Assembly: GCF_025961835.1 (NCBI RefSeq)
Contig: NZ_JAOQOK010000001.1
Span: 186,001 to 250,000 of the forward strand
Length of the DNA: 64,000 nt
From: Sphingobium sp. B2D3C
Lineage (GTDB): Bacteria; Pseudomonadota; Alphaproteobacteria; Sphingomonadales; Sphingomonadaceae
Reading direction: 5' to 3'
The translations under genes and the position numbers were made by a program. The notes under the pieces are model-generated. The model had not been told where the DNA came from. It made no database searches and saw only the letters and a list, made by a program, of their open reading frames with translations. How positions within the stretch are numbered: the first letter of the stretch is position 1; every line of letters begins with the position of its first letter. Shown here one piece after another: positions 1 through 8,710 of this stretch.

Positions 1-92
1 CTGGCGAGCGCACGCAAGGCGTCCTCCCAGCCGCCCTCGGTGAGAGGCGCACTCAGGATAGCTTCGGTCAGACTGGGCAGCGCTCTTCCCAA
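1..92 (-). CDS. N-terminal fragment, possible LuxR-type regulator
   Basis: An open frame runs off the left edge of the window. It starts at a TTG at 92 with GGAGG 11 nt upstream (104-108). The roughly 30 visible residues contain a helix of the pattern A-I-L-S-A-P-L-T-E-G-G-W-E-D-A-L-R-A-L-A. This resembles the opening of many LuxR-type HTH regulators, which begin with a variant of 'AIYxAAxxPxxWxxALxxLA'. No catalytic or DNA-binding part is in view, so the assignment rests on a short similarity recalled from the family. It is transcribed in the same direction as era but separated by about 150 bases. Confidence 0.35.
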   Translation of the reverse strand, partial: MGRALPSLTEAILSAPLTEGGWEDALRALA

Positions 93-240
93 AAGCGATC
101 AATCCTCCCACCCCCGCGACCGAGCCTCCCGGCGTTCGGTAGCGACCTAAGCTCCATGAAAAAGCAGGGTCGTGGCGTCAACCACTGGTTTCGACGCGAG
201 GAGCGGATTGATCCAATCCGGGATTGCGCGAGGGATGGGG

Positions 241-1155
241 TCAGTCCACCCAGTCGAGGCCGATGTCACGATAAACGTGGCGGTCCTCGTCCCAGCCTTC
301 CTTCACCTTCACATGCAGGTAGAGGTGGACGGGCACGCCCAGCAGGCTCGACAGTTCGGCCCGGGCCTTGCTGCCGATCTCTTTCAGCCGCTGCCCGCCC
401 TTGCCGAGAATGATGCCCCGCTGCGTGGCCCGCGCGACGAGGATCTGCTGGTGGATCTCCACCGACCCGTCGGCGCGCTCCTTATATTGCTCGGTCTCGA
501 CTGCGCTTTGATAGGGCAGCTCGTCGTGGAGCTGGTGATAGAGCTGCTCGCGGGTGATTTCGGAGGCGAGCAGGCGGTCCGTGGCATCAGAAACCTGATC
601 CTCGGGAAAATGCCATGGCCCTTCCGGCACCGCGGCGGCCATGGCGGCCTTGAGGTCCACCAGCCCGTCTGCCGTGGTGGCGCTCACGAAGAAGGTCTCG
701 GCGAACGCCACCCGCTCGTGCAGACGCTGGGTCAGCGTGAGCAGCTTGTCCTTGGCGGCGATGTCCACCTTGTTGACGATCAGCCATTTGGTTTCGCGCC
801 GCTGGGCCAGTCCGTCGAGGATGGGCTCCATCTTGGGCCCAAGGCCGGCGCGGCCGTCGACGATGAGCGCGATCAGGTCGGCATCCTGCGCGCCGCCCCA
901 CGCGGCCTGCACCATGGCGCGGTCGAGCCGCCTGTCCGGCTGGAAGATGCCCGGCGTATCGACAAGGATGATCTGGGCGGGCCCCTCGATGGCGATGCCC
1001 ATTACCCGCGTGCGGGTGGTCTGCGCCTTGGGGCTGGTGATCGCGATCTTCTGGCCGACCAAGGCATTGGTCAGCGTGGACTTGCCCGCATTCGGAGCCC
1101 CCACGACCGCGACGACGCCGCAGCGTTGATGGTCAGGCGATGGCGTTGAGGTCAC
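241..1155 (-). CDS. era: GTPase Era
   Basis: Era is a membrane-associated GTPase that binds the 3' end of 16S rRNA and assists 30S subunit maturation. The 304-residue protein has the normal family length. Visible GTPase motifs are G1 GAPNAGKS (19-26), G3 DTPG (66-69), G4 NKVD (128-131) and a G5-like SAT (158-160). A C-terminal KH domain with GKGG at 251-254 binds RNA. It is the last gene of a minus-strand lepB-rnc-era series, the usual bacterial order, and lies about 50 bases after rnc. Identification is secure. Confidence 0.97.
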   Translation of the reverse strand: MTSTPSPDHQRCGVVAVVGAPNAGKSTLTNALVGQKIAITSPKAQTTRTRVMGIAIEGPAQIILVDTPGIFQPDRRLDRAMVQAAWGGAQDADLIALIVDGRAGLGPKMEPILDGLAQRRETKWLIVNKVDIAAKDKLLTLTQRLHERVAFAETFFVSATTADGLVDLKAAMAAAVPEGPWHFPEDQVSDATDRLLASEITREQLYHQLHDELPYQSAVETEQYKERADGSVEIHQQILVARATQRGIILGKGGQRLKEIGSKARAELSSLLGVPVHLYLHVKVKEGWDEDRHVYRDIGLDWVD

Positions 1156-1206
1156 TGGTCACTCCGTCGGGCGCATGGCGCGCGCTGGCTGAAAAGGGGG
1201 CGCGGA

Positions 1207-1878
1207 TCATGCCTTGAGCTTGGCGAGCAGGGCAATGGCGGCGGCCGTCTCGGCCTCCTGCTTGGAATGGCCCTCGCCCTGCGCCTCACCCGCACTGCGT
1301 ATGGACACCGAGATGGTAAAGCGCAGGGCATGTTGCGGCCCGCTGCGCTCCAGCAGCTCATAATGTGGCGGCTGGCGGTTATGGGCCGCCGCCCATTCCT
1401 GCAGCGCGGATTTGGGGTGCTTGGGCGCGCTGGCCTGTCCCTCGACCATCGGCTCCCACATGCGGTGGATAAACGCCCGCGCGGCATCCATACCGATGTC
1501 GAGATACATGGCGCCGATCAGCGCTTCCACGACATCGCCGAGCACATTGTCGCTCTCGACCGCCCCGTCGTCGCGCGCCTGCTTGCCGAGGCGCAGATGC
1601 GTGCGCACGCCAATCTCGCGCGCTACCTGCGCGCAGCTAGTGCCGGTCACCAGCTGATTGAACCGGCGGGAGAGCTGGCCTTCCTTCTCGGCGGGAAAGC
1701 GGACGTAGAGCCAATCGGCCATCACCAGCCCCAGCACCCGGTCGCCCAGAAACTCCAGCCGCTCATAATGGGTCGCGCTCGCGCTGCCATGGGTCAGCGC
1801 CTGCTCATAGAGCGCCCGCTGCCCCGGCGCCTGACCGATAAGGTCGGCGAGCCAGGCGTCGAGATCGGCCGTGCTCAA
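1207..1878 (-). CDS. rnc: Ribonuclease III
   Basis: RNase III cleaves double-stranded RNA during rRNA processing and mRNA turnover. The 223-residue protein carries the signature ERLEFLGDRVL at 39-49, with catalytic acidic residues at E42, D46, D115 and E118, followed by a C-terminal double-stranded RNA-binding domain (about 152-223). The start is a TTG at 1878-1876 that overlaps the lepB TGA stop (1877-1875) in a TTGA arrangement. This implies translational coupling between signal peptidase and RNase III. The weak start codon may keep its level low. Confidence 0.96.
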   Translation of the reverse strand: MSTADLDAWLADLIGQAPGQRALYEQALTHGSASATHYERLEFLGDRVLGLVMADWLYVRFPAEKEGQLSRRFNQLVTGTSCAQVAREIGVRTHLRLGKQARDDGAVESDNVLGDVVEALIGAMYLDIGMDAARAFIHRMWEPMVEGQASAPKHPKSALQEWAAAHNRQPPHYELLERSGPQHALRFTISVSIRSAGEAQGEGHSKQEAETAAAIALLAKLKA

Positions 1879-2693
1879 AAGCCTTCGCCGATGCGTTCAG
1901 GCCGGGCGGCGGTGAACCATGTCCAGGGCAGGAGCAGATTGGCCGAACCGTCGGTGGAGAAGAAGCTGACCAGCGCCCGCCCGATCAGATGGTCGATCGG
2001 CAACGGCCCGACGCCCCGGGCGTCGACGGGAATGCGGCTGTCGGCACTGCGGTCGCGATTGTCGCCCATGACGAAGACGTGGCCCTCCGGTACAACAGAG
2101 ACGGCGCTATTGTCCGCCGGACCGTCGATAAGGTCCAGCACTTCGTAGCTTTTTCCGTTCGGTAGCGTCTCGCGATAGCGCGGGTATCGGCAAAAGGCCT
2201 CGCCCTTGGCATCCGTGAACTCGAATTCCTCGATGAAACAGGGCGAGGGGCTGCGCTCGGTATTGGCGGCCTGCAGCATGTTGGCGGTCACCGGGATCAC
2301 CAGATCATCGATTCGCCGCTTGGGAATGGCCTTGCCGTTTAGATAGACGACGCCGTCCTGCATCTGGATGGTATCGCCCGGCAGGCCGATGACGCGCTTG
2401 ATCCAGTCTTCCTTGGGATTGCCCGGCGAGGCGAACACCACCACGTCCCCCCGCTCGGGCACCTTGCCCATCACCCGCCCCTCGAACAAAGCGGGCTGAA
2501 ACGGGAAGCTGTAGCGCGAATAGCCGTAGGACCATTTGGAGACGAGTAGATAGTCGCCGATCAGCAGGCGCGGCTGCATGGATTCGGAGGGAATATTGAA
2601 CGGCGCGATCAGCAGCGAGCGGATCGCCACCACGATCACCACAAGCTTGACGAGGAACCACAGGAAATCCCGTGTCTCGGATTTGTGGGACAT
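1875..2693 (-). CDS. lepB: Signal peptidase I
   Basis: LepB cleaves signal peptides from exported preproteins at the periplasmic face of the inner membrane. The 272-residue protein has an N-terminal membrane anchor (about 10-31), the box B motif SESM with nucleophile S38, the general-base lysine in DWIKRVIGLPGD (K99), and the C-terminal GDNRDRSADSR box. The ATG at 2693 is preferred over an upstream in-frame start at 2798, because the extra 35 residues are proline/serine-rich and unlike the family. It heads the lepB-rnc-era operon and is divergent from pgi. Confidence 0.95.
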   Translation of the reverse strand: MSHKSETRDFLWFLVKLVVIVVAIRSLLIAPFNIPSESMQPRLLIGDYLLVSKWSYGYSRYSFPFQPALFEGRVMGKVPERGDVVVFASPGNPKEDWIKRVIGLPGDTIQMQDGVVYLNGKAIPKRRIDDLVIPVTANMLQAANTERSPSPCFIEEFEFTDAKGEAFCRYPRYRETLPNGKSYEVLDLIDGPADNSAVSVVPEGHVFVMGDNRDRSADSRIPVDARGVGPLPIDHLIGRALVSFFSTDGSANLLLPWTWFTAARPERIGEGF

Positions 2694-2863
2694 CGAAAGG
2701 CAGCTTTCCAGACAGGTTCGTCGCGATGACGGGAATATAGCGTCTTTGCGGGGCGGGGGTGGCGGCGTCAAGCATTGTGGCGCGCTTCGCACGTGCAATA
2801 GGCCTGCGCATTGGATATGCCGCCCATGAATAAAGCAACGCCAGACCGGAGCGCTTACGCACC

Positions 2864-4378
2864 ATGACCGACCCTGATCGCATCACCGCTTGCTGGACCG
2901 ACATCAAGGCCGCGCCGATTCCCGATCTGCGCAGCCTGTTCCGCGATGAGGCGGATCGGCTGGCGGGCCATGTGGTCGAGGAGGCCGGCCTGCGCTTCGA
3001 TTTCTCCAAGACGCACCTCACCGAGACGACGCTCTCGGCCTTCGAGGCGCTGGCGCAGGCAGTTGACTTTAACGGCAAGCGCGCGGCGATGTTCGCTGGC
3101 GAGGTCATCAACGTGACCGAAGGGCGCGCTGTCGAGCACACCGCCGAGCGTGGCGAGGGCAACCCGGACAGCGTGGCCGCCGCACGCGAGCACAAGGTGC
3201 GGATGCGCACGCTGATCGACGCCATCGAGGCCGGCGCGCTCGGCGAGATCCGCCACATCCTGCACGTCGGCATCGGCGGATCGGCGCTGGGACCGGATCT
3301 GCTGGTCGATGCGCTTGCTCGTCATGCCGACCGCTATGACGTCGCCATCGTCTCCAATGTCGATGGCGTGGCGCTGGAGGATGCGATGGCCCGGTTCGAT
3401 CCGGCCTTCACGCTGCTCGTCATCGCCTCCAAGACCTTCACGACCACCGAGACGATGCTCAATGCCGCCAGCGCGATCGCGTGGATGACGCAGGCCGGTG
3501 CGGACGATCCTTATGGCCAGGTCATCGCGCTCACCGCCGCGCCGGACAAGGCGATCGAATGGGGCGTGGACGAGACGCGCATCCTCGGCTTCTCGGAGAG
3601 TGTCGGTGGGCGCTATTCGCTCTGGTCCTCCATCGGCTTCCCCGCCGCGCTGGCGCTGGGCTGGGATGCCTATGAGGCGCTGCTGGAAGGCGCTGCGGCG
3701 ATGGACCGGCATTTCCGCCACGCCGACGCCCGCGACAATGCCCCGCTGCGCGCTGCCTTTGTCGACCTGTTCTATGCCCGCGTCATGGCCTGCCAGACCC
3801 GCGCCGTCTTCGCTTATGATCAGCGGCTGCGGCTGCTGCCTTCCTATCTTCAGCAGCTGGAGATGGAGAGCAACGGCAAGTCGGTGAAGGCGGATGGCAG
3901 CCCGGTCGATGGACCGACGTCTGCGATCACCTGGGGCGGTGTCGGCACGGATGCGCAGCACGCGGTCTTCCAGCTTCTCCATCAGGGCACGCATGTCGTG
4001 CCGGTGGAGTTCGTCGCGGTGACCGAACCGGGCGACACGCTCGACTCTGCCCATCACCAGACCCTGCTGGTCAATTGCTTCTCGCAGGGCGCCGCGCTGA
4101 TGCAGGGTCGCGAGAATGCCGCCGACCCGGCGCGGGCCTATCCGGGCAACCGCCCCTCGACGACGATCCTCATCGATGAGCTGAGCCCGCACACGCTGGG
4201 CGCGCTGATTGCCTTCTACGAGCACCGCACTTTTGCCAATGGCGTGCTGATGGAGATCAACAGCTTCGATCAGTTCGGGGTGGAACTCGGCAAGGAGATC
4301 GCCAAGTCCATCGAACAGAATGGCGCGCAGGGCTTCGATCCCTCGACCATGGCGCTCATTGAGCGCGCACTCGCCTAA
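2864..4378 (+). CDS. pgi: Glucose-6-phosphate isomerase
   Basis: Pgi interconverts glucose 6-phosphate and fructose 6-phosphate in the cytosol. The 504-residue protein shows the family's NVTEGRAVEH segment (83-92), the phosphate-binding GIGGSALGP loop (136-144), the signature around QQLEMESNGKSV and the C-terminal GVELGKEIAKSI motif. It is slightly shorter than the 540-550-residue enterobacterial enzyme, as is common in alphaproteobacteria. It stands alone, divergent from lepB, and ends in front of a hairpin-rich repeat shared with the convergent MFS gene. Confidence 0.96.
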   Translation: MTDPDRITACWTDIKAAPIPDLRSLFRDEADRLAGHVVEEAGLRFDFSKTHLTETTLSAFEALAQAVDFNGKRAAMFAGEVINVTEGRAVEHTAERGEGNPDSVAAAREHKVRMRTLIDAIEAGALGEIRHILHVGIGGSALGPDLLVDALARHADRYDVAIVSNVDGVALEDAMARFDPAFTLLVIASKTFTTTETMLNAASAIAWMTQAGADDPYGQVIALTAAPDKAIEWGVDETRILGFSESVGGRYSLWSSIGFPAALALGWDAYEALLEGAAAMDRHFRHADARDNAPLRAAFVDLFYARVMACQTRAVFAYDQRLRLLPSYLQQLEMESNGKSVKADGSPVDGPTSAITWGGVGTDAQHAVFQLLHQGTHVVPVEFVAVTEPGDTLDSAHHQTLLVNCFSQGAALMQGRENAADPARAYPGNRPSTTILIDELSPHTLGALIAFYEHRTFANGVLMEINSFDQFGVELGKEIAKSIEQNGAQGFDPSTMALIERALA

Positions 4379-4387
4379 GCGCGCCTC

Positions 4388-4498
4388 AAATCCTCCCCAT
4401 ATATGGCGAGGTGACAGCGCGCAGCGCTGACGGAGGGGGCGGGCGAGACCCCCTCCACCGCCTTCGGCGGTCCCCCTCCCCGCGAGCGGGTAGGATTT
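4388..4498. repeat. GC-rich hairpin repeat between convergent genes
   Basis: The interval between pgi and the convergent MFS gene is bounded by AAATCCT (4388-4394) and AGGATTT (4492-4498). It contains the hairpin ACCGCC-TTC-GGCGGT (4457-4471) plus CCCTCC/GGAGGG-type blocks. This layout is typical of dispersed sphingomonad intergenic repeats. It probably also terminates transcription from both sides, although there is no long T tract. The right end overlaps the MFS stop codon. Confidence 0.6.
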
Positions 4499-5882
4499 AA
4501 GCTGCGGTCGCCGGGCGCTCGGGCCGCTTGAGCAGCATGTTGATCACGAGGATCGAGAGGAAGAGGATGAACGGGCAGATCGCCGCCAGTGCATAGGTGC
4601 GCACGGCGGGGATGCCGCTCGCGAGGATCGCGCCGCCGATCAGCGGGCCGACGATGCCGCCGATTTTGCCGACCGCCGAGGCCCAGCCACCGGCGCTCGC
4701 CCGGATCGCGCTCGGATAATAGAGCGCGAGCTGGCTGATGATTGCCGCATGGCAGCCGCCGACCAGCATGCTCTGCACCACGATGGTCGGCAGCAGCATC
4801 GCGCGCGGAATCCATTCCATGCCGATGCCGACGGCCATGGGCACGATAAGGAGCGTGCAGGCAGCCGCGAATTTGAGGCCGTAGCGGGCGGAGAAGCGCA
4901 TGATGACCACGCCGGCAACCGCGCCGAGCAGCGCGCCGATGGCCGAAACGTTGGCGGCGGTTTCCCGCGCCACGTCCATCCGTTCCAGCACCAGCGGGCC
5001 GAAGGCGGACTTGAAGAAGATGCCGAGGGCGCTGGCGCCATAGCCGATCCAGATTATCGGGGTGAGCAGGCGCAGATTGCCGACGAACAGGTCGCTGAAG
5101 CGGAAGTTGCGCTTGTGCTTGCCTTCGTCGGCCAGAATGAACTGGTCGTCCGCCTGCACGTCGATGCTCTTGTCCAGCCGCTTGATGGTCGCGACGATCA
5201 GCTCGGGCTTGATGCCCTTGCTGGCCAGGAAGCGCGGGGATTCCGGCAGGAAAATCGCGATGGCAAGCGCACAGACGACCGAGCCGATGCCGCCGGCGAA
5301 ATACACGCCTTCCCAGCCATGGAACGGCGCGATCATGTTGGTGAGCGGGGCGGCGGCCGCGCTGCCGAGGCTGAAGCCCATCATGATGAAGGCGATCACC
5401 GTGGCGCGCAGTTTGGGTGGCACGAATTCGACATTGAGCGCCCAGGCGAGCGGCAGAGCGCCGCCAATGGCCAGACCATCGAGGAAGCGCAGGGTGAGCA
5501 GCGCCGGATAATTGGTCGCGAAACCGGTGAGGAAGGTCAGGATGCCAAAGGCGAAGGTGCACATGATGATTGTCGGGCGGCGGCCGATGCGGTCGCCGAC
5601 ATAAGTGAAGATCAACCCGCCGACGACCATGCCCACCGTGCCGGCCGAGAAGGCATTGCCGATCTCGATGTCCGTGAGCTGCAGCTCGTCCTGCATATAG
5701 GGGGCGGTGAACGACATCATCATCATGTCCAGCCCGTCGAACAGCGTGACGAGCCAGGAGAGCATGATCAGCAGATAGTTGAAGGGCGTGAGCTTGCGTC
5801 CGTCGAGCAACGTTGCAAGATCAACCGTTTTTGCCGCTCTGGCCATACCGCAGGCGTCTCCCTCTTCGCGCAGATTATCCAT
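4497..5882 (-). CDS. MFS transporter, AAHS (aromatic acid:H+ symporter) type
   Basis: A 461-residue twelve-helix major facilitator. The N-terminal half has the LFDGLDMMMMSFTAP segment and GDRIGRRP in the loop between helices 2 and 3, followed by LDGLAIGGALPLAWAL, the pattern seen in AAHS transporters such as PcaK and BenK. It probably imports a carboxylated, perhaps aromatic, compound by proton symport; the substrate cannot be read from the sequence. Two starts are plausible: ATG 5882 (AAGGA upstream) and ATG 5846 (GAGGGAGA upstream). The longer form is given. It is divergent from an FAD oxidoreductase and a TauD-type dioxygenase, suggesting one catabolic unit. Confidence 0.85.
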   Translation of the reverse strand: MDNLREEGDACGMARAAKTVDLATLLDGRKLTPFNYLLIMLSWLVTLFDGLDMMMMSFTAPYMQDELQLTDIEIGNAFSAGTVGMVVGGLIFTYVGDRIGRRPTIIMCTFAFGILTFLTGFATNYPALLTLRFLDGLAIGGALPLAWALNVEFVPPKLRATVIAFIMMGFSLGSAAAAPLTNMIAPFHGWEGVYFAGGIGSVVCALAIAIFLPESPRFLASKGIKPELIVATIKRLDKSIDVQADDQFILADEGKHKRNFRFSDLFVGNLRLLTPIIWIGYGASALGIFFKSAFGPLVLERMDVARETAANVSAIGALLGAVAGVVIMRFSARYGLKFAAACTLLIVPMAVGIGMEWIPRAMLLPTIVVQSMLVGGCHAAIISQLALYYPSAIRASAGGWASAVGKIGGIVGPLIGGAILASGIPAVRTYALAAICPFILFLSILVINMLLKRPERPATAA

Positions 5883-6028
5883 ATCTCGCCGTCCTTTGCC
5901 GGGACTGCGATCATTTCGCTACCTGTTTAGCTACATCTGAACTAATAATTAGCAAGCTCTCTATACACGAGCGAAAATTTGTTGCCTTGACTATGAAGCA
6001 AGGCGAATCAGTGAGGAGAGAATGTCAG

Positions 6029-7507
6029 ATGGCTGAAGAGCAGACGCCGAAGGTCCGTCAGGTTCGCCAGTCGGAGGATCGTTTTCTGGCCTCTGACGTG
6101 TTCGAGACGGGTGGTCGGGTGCTGCCGCGGGCCAATGGCACGGGGACCTGGGTCGAGCCCGCGCGCGAGATTCCGGTGTATCACAGCTGCGACGTGCTGG
6201 TGGTCGGCGGCGGGCCTTCGGGCACGGCGGCGGCCTGGGCGGCGGCGCAGGCCGGGGCCGATGTGGTGCTGATGGAGCGCTATAATCATCTGGGCGGTCT
6301 TTCCACGGGCGGCCTCGTCATCTGGATCGATCGGATGACCGACTGGACCGGTCGCCAGGTCATCCAGGGCTTTGCCAATGATGTGCTTGGGCGCCTGCCC
6401 GCCGCGGGCCTTGCCGGGCCGCCGCGCGCCGACTGGGGCTCGCGCGATCCCAAGAAGGCGAGCTACTGGGGCCAGCGCACTGCGGCCTTCCACGGCACGG
6501 TCTGCTGGTCGCCAACGCTCGATCCCGAGCGGTTGAAGCTGATCAGCCAGGAGATGCTGCTGGCAGCCGGCGTGCGGCTGGTGTTCCACAGCTGGGCAGC
6601 AGTGCCGATGGTTGCCGATGGCAAGGTCGAGGGTGTGGTGTTCGAATCCAAGGCCGGGCGTCAGGCGCTGCGTGCCAAGGTGGTGGTCGATACCACCGGC
6701 GATGGCGACATCTTCGCGCGGGCGGGGGCCGAGTTCGATACCGATATCGAGGAAGGCGACGTCCATCACAGCGCCAATACCGGCTTCATGCTGGGCGGTG
6801 TGGACATGGACCGCTGGCTGGCCTTCCGCGCCAATGAGCCCGAGCAATATGCCGAGTTCGCCAAGCTCGGCCGTGAGCGGCTCGGCTTCTTCCAGCCGCC
6901 TTATGTCTCCTGGCGCAACGACATCGCGCTGTTCCTCGGCCCGCGCCAATCCGGCCTGTCCGCGCTGGATGTGGATGACCAGACCGAGTTGGAGATCCGC
7001 TCGCACCGCTTCATGCAGACGCATTGCGAGTTCTTCCTCGAACATGCGCCGGGCTTCGAGCAATGCTATATGCTGCAGAGCGGCTCGCAGCTTGGCGTGC
7101 GGCACACAAGGCGTCTGGCCGGCATGGGCAAGATCCTGCGCAGCCAGTGGGCCGACGGCATTGCGCTCCCGGACGAGGTTGGCGTCAGCCCTTCGGTCAG
7201 CCTCAAATATCCGGTGATCTCGGTGCCCTATGGCGCGCTGGTGCCGCGCAAGCTCGATGGCTTGCTGGCAGGCGGCAAGCACATCAGCTGCGATGCCAAC
7301 TCGCATGGCTTCATGCGCGAGATCCCGCAATGCTGGCTGACCGGACAGGCCGCTGGCGCCGCAGCCGCGCTCAGCGTGAACGCCGGCGTCCAGCCGCGCG
7401 CGCTCGATGTGACCAGCCTGCAGGCAGAGTTGCGCAGGCAGGGCGTGTTCCTGCATGACCAGGCAGGCAAGATGCCGGAAGCCGAGCAGGCCGCCGCAGC
7501 GGAATAA
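6029..7507 (+). CDS. FAD-dependent oxidoreductase (FAD_oxidored, PF12831-like)
   Basis: A 492-residue flavoprotein. Residues 55-76 hold the dinucleotide-binding Rossmann loop VVGGGPSG, followed by an acidic/basic MER that contacts the ADP ribose. This is followed by the Gly-rich LGGLSTGGLV typical of the PF12831 group. A C-terminal segment (AGGKHISCDANSHGFMREIPQCW...GQAAGAAAAL) completes the FAD fold. ATG 6029 is chosen because GAGGAGAG lies directly upstream; a longer in-frame extension to 5813 lacks such a site. It is 21 bases from the dioxygenase gene and divergent from the MFS gene. Its substrate is unknown. Confidence 0.85.
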   Translation: MAEEQTPKVRQVRQSEDRFLASDVFETGGRVLPRANGTGTWVEPAREIPVYHSCDVLVVGGGPSGTAAAWAAAQAGADVVLMERYNHLGGLSTGGLVIWIDRMTDWTGRQVIQGFANDVLGRLPAAGLAGPPRADWGSRDPKKASYWGQRTAAFHGTVCWSPTLDPERLKLISQEMLLAAGVRLVFHSWAAVPMVADGKVEGVVFESKAGRQALRAKVVVDTTGDGDIFARAGAEFDTDIEEGDVHHSANTGFMLGGVDMDRWLAFRANEPEQYAEFAKLGRERLGFFQPPYVSWRNDIALFLGPRQSGLSALDVDDQTELEIRSHRFMQTHCEFFLEHAPGFEQCYMLQSGSQLGVRHTRRLAGMGKILRSQWADGIALPDEVGVSPSVSLKYPVISVPYGALVPRKLDGLLAGGKHISCDANSHGFMREIPQCWLTGQAAGAAAALSVNAGVQPRALDVTSLQAELRRQGVFLHDQAGKMPEAEQAAAAE

Positions 7508-7528
7508 TCCCGTGAATTGAGAGTATTG

Positions 7529-8587
7529 ATGACTGACAGCGCGACCCTATCCCGCCCCGACCCGAGCGAACTGACCCGTCTCGGTAAGCCTTCCGGCGCA
7601 TGGACCGGCACGCTCGGCGGGGGTGCCGAGGGCCTCACCCGGCGGCTGGGACCGGCGCAGCTCGACGCGCTGGACGCTGCCGTCCGCGCCACGCAGGGCC
7701 GCGCGCCGACCGCCGTCACGCAGGAGGATTTCGGCGCGCCGGCGATCGCGAGCCTGATGGCAGCGGTGAATTACGACCTGATGGCCGGGCGCGGCGCCGT
7801 GTTGCTGAGCGGGATCGACATCGCGCGCTACGACCTGGAAGCGTTCCAGCGCCTGCACTTCGGTCTTGGCACGCATCTGGGCCGCGCGGTCGAACAGAGC
7901 GCGCGCCACGATCGCATCGGGCTGGTGCGCAAGGAGCCCAATCCCGAACGGCGCGGCTATCTCAACGATACCGAGCTCGGGCCGCACACCGACTATCACG
8001 AGATCCTCAGCCTGGCTTCCGTCGTCACCTCGCCGGAGGGCGGGGTAAGCGGGCTGGTCAGTGCTGCCGCCGTCTACGCGGCGATCCAAGCGGAGCGACC
8101 GGACGTTCTGGCGGTGCTGGAGGAGGGCTATTATTACCCGACCAGCCTGGAGAGCGTCACCGATTACAAGGTGCCCAGCTTCTCCGTGATCGACGGGCAT
8201 ATCGGCATCTACAATTATGTGCTCTTCATCGTGCAGGCCGCACAGATCAGGGGCGAGCCGGTGCCGGAGCGCTTCGTGGAGGCCTTGCGCGTCTTGATGC
8301 GCATGGCGGCGCGGCCGGAGCTGAAGGTGTCCTTCACCCTGCAGCCGGGCGAGATGATCTTCTGGCACAATTTCCGGGTGATGCACTCGCGCACCGGCTT
8401 TACCAACACGCCCGGTCGCGAGCGGTTGCTCCTGCGGCTCTGGCTGGAGGCGCACGAGCGCTACCCGCTGGCGCAGGGCTATCGCGAGATCGGCCGCCTG
8501 CTGGAGCAGCAGCATGCGCAGGGCTGGTCGATGCTGGTCAACAGTGACGAAAGCCTGCGGGCCGCCGGAACCTTGATCCGCGGATAA
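7529..8587 (+). CDS. TauD/TfdA-family Fe(II)/2-oxoglutarate dioxygenase
   Basis: A 352-residue protein with the iron-binding facial triad H153-x-D155 (in LGPHTDYHEIL) and H286 (in FRVMHSRTGF). Arginines near R303 (RLLLRLWLE) would bind 2-oxoglutarate. Enzymes of this family hydroxylate or cleave substrates such as taurine, 2,4-D or trimethyllysine, and it is closer to the TfdA/TauD fold than to other dioxygenases. The start ATG 7529 has GAGAG just upstream; a TTG at 7517 is less likely. It is the second gene of a two-gene operon with the FAD oxidoreductase. Substrate not determinable here. Confidence 0.85.
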   Translation: MTDSATLSRPDPSELTRLGKPSGAWTGTLGGGAEGLTRRLGPAQLDALDAAVRATQGRAPTAVTQEDFGAPAIASLMAAVNYDLMAGRGAVLLSGIDIARYDLEAFQRLHFGLGTHLGRAVEQSARHDRIGLVRKEPNPERRGYLNDTELGPHTDYHEILSLASVVTSPEGGVSGLVSAAAVYAAIQAERPDVLAVLEEGYYYPTSLESVTDYKVPSFSVIDGHIGIYNYVLFIVQAAQIRGEPVPERFVEALRVLMRMAARPELKVSFTLQPGEMIFWHNFRVMHSRTGFTNTPGRERLLLRLWLEAHERYPLAQGYREIGRLLEQQHAQGWSMLVNSDESLRAAGTLIRG

Positions 8588-8710
8588 CGCGCTAACTGCG
8601 CGCGTAGGGAACCACTGCGCCGTCTTGGCATTTCCCGTCTTTTCCGGCTCCCGGCGAACATTCTCGGCGCCCGTGTGTTTTGCTGGTAGAAGGGGGCAGG
8701 GAAGAGGGCC

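Noticed and set aside
172..1149. Long open frame on the plus strand opposite era.
   Set aside because: It mirrors era codon structure in the antisense frame; era has all GTPase motifs, and the opposite frame has no recognisable domain or ribosome site.
2855..4225. Long open frame opposite pgi.
   Set aside because: Antisense to a gene with complete isomerase signatures; no coding indicators of its own.
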